A stretch of DNA of 64,000 nucleotides, from assembly GCF_049897565.1 (NCBI RefSeq), contig NZ_JAFCWM010000021.1, positions 29,238 through 93,237 of the forward strand, in the 5' to 3' direction. Shown one piece after another: positions 41,221-51,630 of this stretch; position 1 is the first letter of the stretch; each line of letters opens with the position of its first letter. The stretch comes from JAFCUW01 sp049897565. Lineage in GTDB: Bacteria; Pseudomonadota; Gammaproteobacteria; Burkholderiales; Burkholderiaceae_D. The translations under genes and the position numbers were made by a program. Under the pieces are notes generated by a model that saw only the letters and a list, made by a program, of their open reading frames with translations, was not told the origin of the DNA and ran no database searches.

Positions 41221-42057
41221 TCAGATCCCGGCGGCGAACATGCCGTCGGTGTGCGCCGCCCACACCTCGCCGCTGCGCATGAACTTCTCGGTCTTCATCA
41301 GCGAAAACTGCTTGCCCAGCACGTCCCAGCCGTAGCGGTCGACCTCGACCTTGCCCGACTCTGCCCGCAACACGTTGAACGAATTGACTTCGCCGCGCCC
41401 GCGCGTCGACGTCGCCGTGCCGGCCTGCACCACCAGCGCGGCGTACTCGCTGATCGGATAGCGGTCGGCGGTGCTGTTCGAGTGGCTCAGGTGCAAGTGG
41501 CCTGCCAGCAGCAAGTCGACGCCGCACTCGGCAAACTCCTTCATTGCCATCGGCGCGCGGTCGACCAGGTCGTCCTCGTCTTCCGTGTGCGGCAGGTCGA
41601 ACGGATGATGGGTGACGACGATGCGGGTGATGTGCTTGGGCAGCCCCGACAGCTGCTGACGAATCTTGGCCACCTGTTCCTCGTTGACGCGGCCATCCTT
41701 GAACGTCAGCGAACGTGCCGTATTGACTCCCAGCACCGCAATCTCGTCGTCGATATGGATCGGGTCGAGGTCGGTCGTGATGTAGCGCTTGTAGCGGTCG
41801 AGCGGCTGGAAGAAGCGGCGAAACACGTTGTACAGCGAAATGTCGTGGTTGCCCGGCACGATGATCTGCGGTCCCGGCAAGGAGTCGAGATAGTCGCGCG
41901 CCGCTTCGAACTGCTCGCTCTTGGCGCGCTGGGTCAGGTCGCCCGACACCACCACCACGTCCGGCGCGATGTTGGTGACGAGCGTGCGCAGCGGTTCGAG
42001 CAATTCTTCGTCGACCTTGCCGAAGTGCAGGTCCGATAAATGAACAATAGTGCGCAT
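41221..42057 (-). CDS. Calcineurin-like metallophosphoesterase
   Basis: 278 residues. The dinuclear metal motifs are in order: DLHFG (residues 9-13), VVSGDLT, VPGNHD, VVTHHPF and GHLHLSH. Hydrolyses phosphomono- or diesters, as in CpdA (cAMP phosphodiesterase) or LpxH-type enzymes; which substrate is unclear. The start at 42057 lies 13 bp after the lipid kinase stop at 42071. Confidence 0.92.
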   Translation of the reverse strand: MRTIVHLSDLHFGKVDEELLEPLRTLVTNIAPDVVVVSGDLTQRAKSEQFEAARDYLDSLPGPQIIVPGNHDISLYNVFRRFFQPLDRYKRYITTDLDPIHIDDEIAVLGVNTARSLTFKDGRVNEEQVAKIRQQLSGLPKHITRIVVTHHPFDLPHTEDEDDLVDRAPMAMKEFAECGVDLLLAGHLHLSHSNSTADRYPISEYAALVVQAGTATSTRGRGEVNSFNVLRAESGKVEVDRYGWDVLGKQFSLMKTEKFMRSGEVWAAHTDGMFAAGI

Positions 42058-42070
42058 AAGATTTTCCTTC

Positions 42071-42961
42071 TTAGTGGGGTACGATGACCGTCAGCGCGGC
42101 CGGCATGATGCGGTAGCGCAGCGGTGTTTTCATCAGGGTGACTTCGCCATCGGTAGCTACGCGCAGGTGCCGATGGCGCGTCGCGATGTCGAACTGCTCG
42201 GACAGCATGACGTCGAAGTCGCGTTCCTGCGCCAGCTTGCCAACCAGCGCGCGAAACGCGAAGCGCAGCAGCCCAAGCCGGCCGGGACGCTGCGCCACGT
42301 ACAGGCTCAGCTTGCCGCGGTCGAGCCGCTGGCGCGCGCCGATCGACAGCCCTTGCATGATGTATTCATTGTTGCCGATGAAAACGAATGGGGTCACGCG
42401 CGCGTGTTCGGCGCCGTCGACGGCGAGCTTGACGTTAAGGAAAGGATAGCGCCGCAGCGCCGCGATGGTCGCCCACACCGCCGCCGGCCACTTGCCGCGG
42501 CCGAGCCGGTGCTGCTGCTTTTCGCGGTGGCGCACGATATCGGGATACAGGCCGAGGCTCGAGTTGTTCAGGAAGATCCGGTCGTTGACTGCGCCGACGT
42601 CGACCTGCACGCGCCGGCCGGTGGCGATGGTGCGGATCGCCTCGTCGAGCACCTGTGGAATGCCGAGGTCCCTGGCGAAGTGGTTCAGCGTGCCGAGCGG
42701 CAGCACGCCGAGCGCGGCGCCGCTGCCGGCCAGCACCGACGCCACCGCATTGATGGTGCCGTCGCCGCCGCCGGCGACCACGGTGTCGACGCCGCTGTCG
42801 ATCGCCTGGCGCGCCGTTGCGATCATCTCCTCGCCGCTGTTGGCCAGCGTGATGTCGGCGTCGACGCCGTGGCTGGCGAACTTGGCGCGCAGGTCGCCGA
42901 CGGCCTGCTCGTCGTGGCCGGCGCCGGCGCCGCCGTTGATGATCACTGCAATACGTTTCAG
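42071..42961 (-). CDS. Diacylglycerol kinase-family lipid kinase, probable CTG start
   Basis: 296 residues from CTG 42961. Catalytic motif GGGDGTINAVASVL and GVLPLGTLNHFARDLGIP are diagnostic; the N-terminus KRIAVIINGGAGAGH is the family strand 1. The frame is open upstream, but this upstream reading is a shadow of the PAP2 gene. No ATG/GTG/TTG lies at the expected position; AAGGGAG is 6 nt upstream of CTG, and CTG overlaps the PAP2 TGA as CTGA. Phosphorylates diacylglycerol or sphingoid lipids at the membrane. Confidence 0.85.
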   Translation of the reverse strand: MKRIAVIINGGAGAGHDEQAVGDLRAKFASHGVDADITLANSGEEMIATARQAIDSGVDTVVAGGGDGTINAVASVLAGSGAALGVLPLGTLNHFARDLGIPQVLDEAIRTIATGRRVQVDVGAVNDRIFLNNSSLGLYPDIVRHREKQQHRLGRGKWPAAVWATIAALRRYPFLNVKLAVDGAEHARVTPFVFIGNNEYIMQGLSIGARQRLDRGKLSLYVAQRPGRLGLLRFAFRALVGKLAQERDFDVMLSEQFDIATRHRHLRVATDGEVTLMKTPLRYRIMPAALTVIVPH

Positions 42962-43701
42962 TTCAAACTCCCTTCGATGGCCGATTGCCGCGCGGCGCGA
43001 ATGGCGCGTCGCCGGCGCAGCGTCGACACGCCGGTCACGCACACGGCCAGCCAGGCAACGCCTTCGGCCGCCGCGGCCAGCACGTCGCTCAGGTAATGCA
43101 CGCCGAGGTACATGCGGCTGAACGCGACCAGCGCCACCATCGCGCACGCCGCGCCGACGATGGCCGCGCGCGCGCGCGCGCGGCGATACCGCAGCCACAG
43201 CCAGCAGCCGATCAGCCCGTACAGCAAGGCCGCGTTCGCGGTATGCCCGCTCGGAAAACTATACGTCGCCAGCGTCAGCAGCGGCTCGTCGAAGCTGGGC
43301 CGCGCGCGCTGAAAAACATACTTTAGCAGTACATTTAACAACATGCCGCCCGGCACGACGAACAGTTCGGCCAGCAGCCAGTAATGCAGCTTGCGGACGT
43401 AGAAGAACGCGGCCAGCAGCAGCGCCATGATGGCGCTGCCGACCATGCTGTGCCAGTGCGTGATGACCAGCATCACGCTGGTCATCGGTTCGGCGGCATG
43501 GTGGTGCAGCCAGTTGGCCAGCCAGGCGTCGAGCACGGTGATGTCGTCGCCGTCGACGACATCTTCGGCAATGCCGCCGAACACCCAGGCCGCGGCCACC
43601 AACAGCGCCAGGCCGATCGTCATGTGCAGGCCGGTTGCCTCTTGCGGGGAAAGGCGCGCCGCGACGAACCGGTGCAGGCGGGGGAACAAAATCGATAACA
43701 T
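42958..43701 (-). CDS. PAP2-family phosphatase
   Basis: 247 residues, six helices. PAP2 motifs: KYVFQRARPSF (C1), YSFPSGHTANA (C2) and SRMYLGVHYLSDV (C3). Dephosphorylates lipid phosphates (phosphatidic acid, undecaprenyl diphosphate). Coupled with the lipid kinase gene by a 4-nt overlap, so a phosphatidate cycle is suggested. Its upstream region holds two LexA-like boxes. Confidence 0.93.
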   Translation of the reverse strand: MLSILFPRLHRFVAARLSPQEATGLHMTIGLALLVAAAWVFGGIAEDVVDGDDITVLDAWLANWLHHHAAEPMTSVMLVITHWHSMVGSAIMALLLAAFFYVRKLHYWLLAELFVVPGGMLLNVLLKYVFQRARPSFDEPLLTLATYSFPSGHTANAALLYGLIGCWLWLRYRRARARAAIVGAACAMVALVAFSRMYLGVHYLSDVLAAAAEGVAWLAVCVTGVSTLRRRRAIRAARQSAIEGSLN

Positions 43702-43736
43702 CGGGTCCTTGGCGAGAAAACCACACTTAAAAAATT

Positions 43737-43756
43737 TACTGTTTATTCGTACAGTA
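43737..43756. promoter_or_regulatory. LexA-like SOS box 1
   Basis: TACTGTTTATTCGTACAGTA fits the consensus TACTGT-N8-ACAGTA with CTGT and ACAG exact. Lies 36-55 bp upstream of the PAP2 start and 75-94 bp upstream of the 43831 start. Confidence 0.7.
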
Positions 43757-43775
43757 GCTGTGGATTTATACAGTG
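43756..43775. promoter_or_regulatory. LexA-like SOS box 2
   Basis: CTGT at 43758-43761 and ACAG at 43770-43773 are separated by 8 bp (GGATTTAT). Its centre is 19 bp from box 1, as in tandem LexA operators. A -10-like TATTCT lies at 43783-43788. Confidence 0.65.
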
Positions 43776-43830
43776 GTTATGCTATTCTGGAATCTCTGGA
43801 CCAAACATAACTCCAACAAGGAAATCCATC

Positions 43831-44043
43831 ATGACCACATTGAACAGCAACTTCGGCATGGAATACGCACCGACACCTTTCATGCTGCGCCTCGGCCGCC
43901 GCGAAGTGCTGGTCACGCGTGATTTCCGCAAGCGCTACTACGCTGTCAATCCGCTCATCGAGTGCGACACCGGTGTCGAGCCTGGCCATGTCGAAGTGCT
44001 GCTGATGCGCCGCTGGTTGCTGATCCTGTCGAAGGCGCACTAA
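43831..44043 (+). CDS. Small basic protein behind LexA boxes
   Basis: 70 residues from ATG 43831, preceded by AAGGAAAT. The sequence MLRLGRREVLVTRDFRKRYY is Arg-rich; MEYAPTPF precedes it and HVEVLLMRRWLLILSKAH ends it. No family recognised and no signal or transmembrane helix. Twin LexA-like boxes upstream make DNA-damage induction likely; the gene may act in the SOS response. Confidence 0.7.
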   Translation: MTTLNSNFGMEYAPTPFMLRLGRREVLVTRDFRKRYYAVNPLIECDTGVEPGHVEVLLMRRWLLILSKAH

Positions 44044-44199
44044 GCCCACGGCCGGGGTTACCTCAGCCCTTACGTCAGGCCATGCCGCTGAGTTCGCGCA
44101 AGTACAGTACAAAAACAGATATCGACAGCTGATTTCATTCGTTCCTTTTCGGACGGCAAAGTTCTACGCTAGAGCTTCCTCCCTACCGAAAGAATTCAG

Positions 44200-45204
44200 A
44201 TGTTGCTCAAAAAAATAAGCCTGGCATTGCTTCTCGTGCTATCGGCCCAAGCTGCATCCGCTGCCGACATCACCTTGCTCAACGTGTCGTACGATCCGAC
44301 CCGCGAGCTGTACCACGACTTCAACGCCGCGTTTGCCAAGCAGTGGAAAGCGAAGACCGGCGACACCGTCACGGTCAGGCAATCGCACGGCGGCTCGGGC
44401 AAGCAGGCGCGCTCGGTGATCGACGGTCTCGAGGCCGACATCGTCACCCTCGCGCTTGCCTACGACATCGATGCTATCAGCGAACGTGGCCTGCTCGCGC
44501 ACGACTGGCAGAAGCGACTCAAGCATAACAGCGCGCCGTACACGTCAACCATCGTCTTCCTCGTTCGCAAGGGCAACCCGAAGGGCATCAAGGACTGGAA
44601 CGACCTGGTCAAGCCGGGCATCGCCGTCATCACGCCGAATCCAAAAACGTCCGGCGGCGCCCGCTGGAATCACCTTGCCGCATGGGGTTATGCGCTGCGC
44701 CAGCCGGGCGCGAGCGAAGCGAGTGCGCGCGACTTCATCGGCAAACTGTACCGCAACGTGCCAGTGCTCGATTCGGGCGCGCGCGGCGCCACCACCACCT
44801 TCGTCGAGCGCGGCATCGGCGACGTGCTGATCGCGTGGGAAAACGAGGCGCTGCTGGCGATCAAGGAACTCGGTCCCGGCAAAGTCGAGATCGTCGCCCC
44901 GTCGGTCAGCATCCTGGCCGAGCCGCCAGTGTCGGTGGTCGACAAGGTGGCCGACAAGCGCGGCACCCGCAAGGTCGCCGAAGCCTACCTGCAATACCTG
45001 TACAGTGACGAAGGCCAGCAGATCGCGGCGCAGAACTACTACCGTCCTGTGGTGGAAAAGTTCGCCAAGAAGTATGCCGATCAATTCCCGAAAGTGAAGC
45101 TGTTCACGATCGATGAAGTGGCCGGTGGCTGGACCAAGGCGCAGAAGGCGCACTTTGCCGACGGCGGCGTGTTCGACCAGATCTACCAGCCAGGCAAGAA
45201 GTAA
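44200..45204 (+). CDS. sbp: Sulfate ABC transporter periplasmic binding protein
   Basis: 334 residues. Signal peptide ending ASA, mature protein with the family start ITLLNVSYDPTRELY and segments QSHGGSGKQARSVIDG, NPKTSGGARWNHLAAW and SGARGATTTFVERGIGDV that form the sulfate pocket. The last 50 residues include IAAQNYYRP. Binds sulfate or thiosulfate for the CysTWA importer, whose genes are not in the window; this copy is an orphan. Confidence 0.93.
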   Translation: MLLKKISLALLLVLSAQAASAADITLLNVSYDPTRELYHDFNAAFAKQWKAKTGDTVTVRQSHGGSGKQARSVIDGLEADIVTLALAYDIDAISERGLLAHDWQKRLKHNSAPYTSTIVFLVRKGNPKGIKDWNDLVKPGIAVITPNPKTSGGARWNHLAAWGYALRQPGASEASARDFIGKLYRNVPVLDSGARGATTTFVERGIGDVLIAWENEALLAIKELGPGKVEIVAPSVSILAEPPVSVVDKVADKRGTRKVAEAYLQYLYSDEGQQIAAQNYYRPVVEKFAKKYADQFPKVKLFTIDEVAGGWTKAQKAHFADGGVFDQIYQPGKK

Positions 45205-45207
45205 CGA

Positions 45208-45810
45208 TCACCGCACACTCGCGGCAGGCTGCCGGCCAATTGGCGCCGGGGCCTGCTGCACGTGGGGCGGTGCGGCGAGGGGCGACGTTTTCAGAGCGCT
45301 GTACAGCGGGTAAACCATCGCGAAGTTCAGCGTGATCAGTGTCAGCGCGATCCCCAGCATCCACCCTCTCAGGCTCGACTCCACCGTTTTAAGGTCGTCC
45401 TTGGTCGCGAAGTGCGCTTGCTCAGTTGCCAGCCGCGTTACTTCGACGCGAATGCCCGCGCGCTCGTCGCGAACGCTCGCGAACTCGGCGCGAACATAGG
45501 TCCGCAGTTCCGATATATCCTCTCCAAGTTGCGTTACATCCTCGCGCAGCTGGCAAACATCCCTGCGCAATTCCGCCACATCCACTTCAAGATGCATCAC
45601 ACGTTTCTGGAGATCGAACAGGTCTTCACGCAGCTGGGATATCTCCCGCCTTAACTGCGCAATGTCACCCTTTACCACCGCCAGTTCGATTTCAATGCGG
45701 GTGGTCCGAGCGTTAATCTCTGCCGCACTCGTTCGCTCCTGCCTGGGTACGGCAAGCTCGGATTTGATACTGATGACGTCCTTTTCAAGGACCGCGAGTC
45801 GATCTTCCAT
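45208..45810 (-). CDS. Coiled-coil protein with C-terminal membrane helix
   Basis: 200 residues. Residues about 1-140 are a long coiled coil rich in Leu/Arg/Glu heptads (QLRREISQLREDLFDLQ), then a helix MLGIALTLITLNFAMVYPL (about 150-170) and a Pro-rich tail. Resembles DUF1640-like or hypothetical membrane coiled-coil proteins; no catalytic motif. The stop lies 3 nt past the convergent sbp stop. Confidence 0.7.
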   Translation of the reverse strand: MEDRLAVLEKDVISIKSELAVPRQERTSAAEINARTTRIEIELAVVKGDIAQLRREISQLREDLFDLQKRVMHLEVDVAELRRDVCQLREDVTQLGEDISELRTYVRAEFASVRDERAGIRVEVTRLATEQAHFATKDDLKTVESSLRGWMLGIALTLITLNFAMVYPLYSALKTSPLAAPPHVQQAPAPIGRQPAASVR

Positions 45811-45995
45811 CGCTGTTAGACCTGCCGCGCCGGCGCAACGTTCGTGGCCCGGCCCACCAATTGACGCTGCTCAGCCACGCCGTCTTTGTCCTGAACAGAA
45901 CGGCGCGCAACGAGTCGCCAATCCGGTATCATCATGACACCGCGCCGCCGTTGCGCGTATCGCCAAGCCAACCACCTGTCCAGGAGCCCGACGCA

Positions 45996-46883
45996 ATGAC
46001 ACGATTGACTGCCAAAGACTTTGATCCGGAAGTAATGAAATTGTTCGACAAGTATGTGCACGGCCAGCTCGACCGTCGTGGTTTCCTGAACCAGGCCGGC
46101 CGCTACGCCGTTGGTGGCGCTACCGCGGCAACCATGTTGAGTGCGCTGTCGCCGAGCTTTGCGGCGCAAATGGTCGCGCCGACCGATCCGCGCATCACCG
46201 CCACGTTCGTCGAAGTGCCGTCGCCACAGGGCTACGGCACGCTGCGCGGCTACCTGGTGCAGCCGGTCAACGCCAAGGGCAAGCTGCCGACGGTGCTGGT
46301 GGTCCATGAAAACCGCGGTCTCAATCCGCATATCGAAGACATCGCGCGCCGCGTCGCACTCGACGGCTTCGTCGCGTTCGCCCCCGATGCGCTGTTTCCA
46401 TTGGGCGGCTATCCGGGCGACGAAGACAAGGCGCGCGCGCTGTTTGCCAAGCTCGACCAGACCAAGACGCGCGCCGATTTCGTCGCCGCGGCGCAGTACC
46501 TGAAAGCGCATCCAAAGGGAACGGGGAAAGTCGGCGTGGTGGGATTCTGCTACGGCGGCGGCATTGCCAACTACCTGCCGACGGTCCTGCCTGACGTCGG
46601 CGCGGCGGTCGCGTTCTACGGCGCCCAGCCGCCGGCAGCGGAAGTGCCGAAGATCAAAACGCCGATGCAGATCCACGACGCCGAGAAGGACGAGCGCATC
46701 CGCGCCGGCTGGCCGGCCTACGAGGCGGCGCTGAAGGCCGCCAATGTGCAGTACCAGTACTTCGTCTACCCTGGCACCGAGCACGGCTTCAACAACGACA
46801 CCACGCCGCGTTACGACGAGGCCGCCGCCAAGCTTGCCTGGCAGCGGACCATCGAGTTCTTTAAGACCCGCCTCGGCGCGTAG
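45996..46883 (+). CDS. Dienelactone hydrolase-family protein, Tat-exported
   Basis: 295 residues from ATG 45996. An N-terminal twin-arginine pattern (LDRRGFLNQAG) and Ala-rich region to about residue 55 suggest Tat export. Catalytic Cys is in GFCYGGG, Asp in IHDAEKDER, His in GTEHGFNN, and the Glu of VHENRG supports the triad, matching DLH/carboxymethylenebutenolidase. Its 3' end overlaps the convergent 46861 gene by 23 nt. Confidence 0.9.
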   Translation: MTRLTAKDFDPEVMKLFDKYVHGQLDRRGFLNQAGRYAVGGATAATMLSALSPSFAAQMVAPTDPRITATFVEVPSPQGYGTLRGYLVQPVNAKGKLPTVLVVHENRGLNPHIEDIARRVALDGFVAFAPDALFPLGGYPGDEDKARALFAKLDQTKTRADFVAAAQYLKAHPKGTGKVGVVGFCYGGGIANYLPTVLPDVGAAVAFYGAQPPAAEVPKIKTPMQIHDAEKDERIRAGWPAYEAALKAANVQYQYFVYPGTEHGFNNDTTPRYDEAAAKLAWQRTIEFFKTRLGA

Positions 46884-47304
46884 CTTTCTGCGGCGGCAGC
46901 GTCGACAGGAAGTCGACGTCGTCGTCGTCAAGCGCGGTATCGGGCATCGACACGATCTGGTCGGTGTCGATATCGGCGCCGTCGCGCACCGACGTGTCGC
47001 GCCCGGCGCTGGCGCGTTCGCCCGTGCCGCCGGAATCGCTGTCGCTGTCGAGGTTGGCGTCGCCGATGTCGGGGCCGGCGCCTTCACCGCCGCGCGCCGA
47101 ATCGAGGTCGGACGTGGTGCCGCGGTCGAGGTCGAGCAGCTCGTCGTCGCCTACCCCGAGCCGCAGCCCTGGTCCGCCGACGACATCGCTGCCGGTGTCG
47201 GACGTGTCGCTCGGCCCAAGCGCGTCGATGCCGTGGCCTTTGCCCAGACTGCGGTCTGGAGCTTCCGGAAAGTTGTCCGGATCAAGGGTGCTGCTACCGC
47301 TCAT
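46861..47304 (-). CDS. Acidic low-complexity protein, unknown
   Basis: 147 residues, very acidic and Gly/Ser/Asp-rich (SDTSDTGSDVVGG, ANLDSDSDSGG, MPDTALDDDDVDFL). No domain recognised; likely disordered. Overlaps the dienelactone hydrolase gene at its 3' end. Confidence 0.6.
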   Translation of the reverse strand: MSGSSTLDPDNFPEAPDRSLGKGHGIDALGPSDTSDTGSDVVGGPGLRLGVGDDELLDLDRGTTSDLDSARGGEGAGPDIGDANLDSDSDSGGTGERASAGRDTSVRDGADIDTDQIVSMPDTALDDDDVDFLSTLPPQKATRRGGS

Positions 47305-47357
47305 GTCATCTCCCGACAGGTTGTTAGATCATGTAGGGAGCATAACGAATTTCTTTC

Positions 47358-48179
47358 CTAGGCGGCGCGCTGCATGCGCTCCGTCACGTCCATCCCCACG
47401 CCCCGAAAACCGGTGAAGCGGCTGCTGGCGTCGAACATCGGCTCGCCGCTGACCTGGAAATACTGGACGCTGCCGTCCGGGTGGGTACGGCTGTAGATCA
47501 GGTCGAGAAAAGGCCGGCGGTTGGCGATGTTATCGTCGAGGACGGCGCGCTCCTCGACATTCCAGCCGGCGCCGGCGTCGACGCTGCCGCCGTCAAGGCC
47601 GATGCCGAGCATCTCGCGCACAGGTCCCGAGCATTGGTTCAGATTGCCGGCAGCGTCCTGCTCCCAGTACCAGTCGGACGACAGCTCGGTAAAGCGCTGG
47701 AAGCGCGCTTCGCTTTCGCGCAGCTCGGCGGTGCGCTCGAGCACGGTCTGCTCGAGGACCTTGTTGTAATTGTCGAGCTTGCGGTACAGCAGGCGCACTT
47801 CCAGCATGTTGTGGATGCGCGTCTGCACTTCGACCAGGTCGAACGGCTTGCTGACAAAGTCCTTGGCGCCGGCCTTCAGCGCGCGCAGCTTGTGGCCGGG
47901 CTGGGCGGTGATGACCAGCACCGGCAGGTAGCCGCCGGTCTCGATTTCCTTCAGCGCCTCGATGACCTGGAAGCCATCCATATCCGGCATCTGCAGGTCG
48001 AGCAGGATCAGGTCATAGCGGTTGGCGCGGTGCAGCGCGAGCACCTCGCGCGGATTTTGCGTGCTCGAGATGTTGGTGTAGCCGACGTTGCGCAGCACCT
48101 GGTCGAGCAGCATCACGTTCGCCTCCATGTCATCGACGATGAGGACGCTGGCGTTGAGTATTTCGGAAGGTTCAAGCAT
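47358..48179 (-). CDS. Response regulator with PAS domain
   Basis: 273 residues. REC domain with VLIVDDMEAN and the phospho-Asp in LILLDLQMPDMDGF, then a linker helix with LEQTVLERTAELRESEARFQ and a PAS domain (about 160-265, DWYWEQDAAGN to GFRGVGMDVTER). No output HTH, so it acts by protein contacts. Starts 33 bp after the stop of the hybrid kinase, consistent with an operon. Confidence 0.92.
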   Translation of the reverse strand: MLEPSEILNASVLIVDDMEANVMLLDQVLRNVGYTNISSTQNPREVLALHRANRYDLILLDLQMPDMDGFQVIEALKEIETGGYLPVLVITAQPGHKLRALKAGAKDFVSKPFDLVEVQTRIHNMLEVRLLYRKLDNYNKVLEQTVLERTAELRESEARFQRFTELSSDWYWEQDAAGNLNQCSGPVREMLGIGLDGGSVDAGAGWNVEERAVLDDNIANRRPFLDLIYSRTHPDGSVQYFQVSGEPMFDASSRFTGFRGVGMDVTERMQRAA

Positions 48180-48212
48180 GGTCGTGTCCCAGAGATTCTA
48201 TTGTCTTGATGT

Positions 48213-50501
<2,289 letters not shown>

Positions 50502-50571
50502 GCAATACTTCCAGTGACCTGATACGGAGCGCTAGCCTCGGCTCGACAAGGGGACGGCGAAATCTGCGTCG

Positions 50572-51300
50572 TCACGCAGCCTGGCGGTGGCGCGTGTCCG
50601 ACAACAGGCGGGCGAATTCCTTCTTGACGACGCCGTAGCATTCGCACACATCCTGCTCCAGGCCCTTGCGGTCGAGCACGGTGATGTGGCCGCGCCGGTA
50701 GCTGATGTAGCCGTAGCCCTGCAGGCGGCCGGCCGCCTCGGTGACGCCCTCGCGCCGCACGCCGAGCATGTTGGCGATCAGTTCCTGCGTCATCGTCAGT
50801 TCGTTCGAGCTCAGGCGATCGAGCGTGAGCAGCAGCCAGCGGCACAGCTGCTGCTCGACCGTGTGGTGGCGGTTGCACACCGCCGTTTGCGACATCTGCG
50901 TCAGCAGCGCCTGGGTGTAGCGCAGCAGCAGGCGCATCACCGGGCCGGCGCGGTTGAACTCTTCCATCAGGATAGTGGCCGGCAGGCGGTAGCCGAAGCC
51001 GCCGGTCTGCACCACGGCGCGGCTGGGCGTGCTGTCGCCGCCCATGAACGTCGAGATGCCGAGCACGCCTTCATTGCCGACGCCGGCAATTTCGGACGAG
51101 CCGCCGTTCTCGAGCAGGTAGTGCAGCGAGATGATCGCGCTGGTGGGGAAGTACACATACTGCACCTTATCGCCCGACTCGTACAAAACGTCGCCGAGCT
51201 TCATCGGGATCAATTCAAGGTGCGGCGAAAGACGGTCGAAGTCGGCGTCAAGCAGAGCTGCCATGAGGTGATTCTGGTTGGGATCTTGCTTACTAGACAT
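50572..51300 (-). CDS. Crp/Fnr-family regulator B (atypical)
   Basis: 242 residues. Beta-roll with GDVLYESGDKVQYVYFPTSAI, a dimer helix, and HTH LTMTQELIANMLGVRREGVT followed by EAAGRLQGYGY. Recognition-helix Arg and Glu match Crp R180 and E181; the R185 position is Glu. Paralogue of the 32220 regulator. A perfect 14-bp palindrome lies about 108 bp upstream, so autoregulation is possible. Confidence 0.9.
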   Translation of the reverse strand: MSSKQDPNQNHLMAALLDADFDRLSPHLELIPMKLGDVLYESGDKVQYVYFPTSAIISLHYLLENGGSSEIAGVGNEGVLGISTFMGGDSTPSRAVVQTGGFGYRLPATILMEEFNRAGPVMRLLLRYTQALLTQMSQTAVCNRHHTVEQQLCRWLLLTLDRLSSNELTMTQELIANMLGVRREGVTEAAGRLQGYGYISYRRGHITVLDRKGLEQDVCECYGVVKKEFARLLSDTRHRQAA

Positions 51301-51401
51301 TACGTGTTCCTGCGTGCTGGCAGTGCCAAATGATTCGGGCATACAGGGTAACACGCAGCTGCTATGGCACACGAATATATTGCGGTTGGGAACCACTGTC
51401 C

Positions 51402-51415
51402 GTTCGGTACCGAAC
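51402..51415. promoter_or_regulatory. Candidate regulon palindrome, site 9
   Basis: GTTCGGTACCGAAC is a perfect palindrome that matches GTNCG-N4-CGNAC, about 108 bp upstream of the Crp/Fnr B start. Confidence 0.55.
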
Positions 51416-51454
51416 ATAGCATCCGGTACCCGCGCTGACGAGGACAGCCTATCG

Positions 51455-51595
51455 CTGCGGTCAGGTCTGACAATCGCACATTTTCGTCTCCACAGAGCGG
51501 GCCGACCTGTCGATTTAATGCAATACGAAAATGATAAGGCGGCCACGTCCGCGCAAGCTGGCGAAGACATCGTCGAATGTCAGACCTGACCCCAG
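51455..51595. repeat. Inverted-repeat element, GGGGTCAGGTCTGACA family (copy 3)
   Basis: Left arm CTGCGGTCAGGTCTGACA at 51455-51472 and right arm TGTCAGACCTGACCCCAG at 51578-51595 differ at one position. The 105-bp interior contains ATTTTCGT at 51480-51487 mirrored by ACGAAAAT at 51525-51532. Non-coding; same family as 1882-1987. Confidence 0.7.
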
Positions 51596-51630
51596 CGGCC
51601 GGCGTAGGTCAGGCGCCGGTACGGGTCCGT

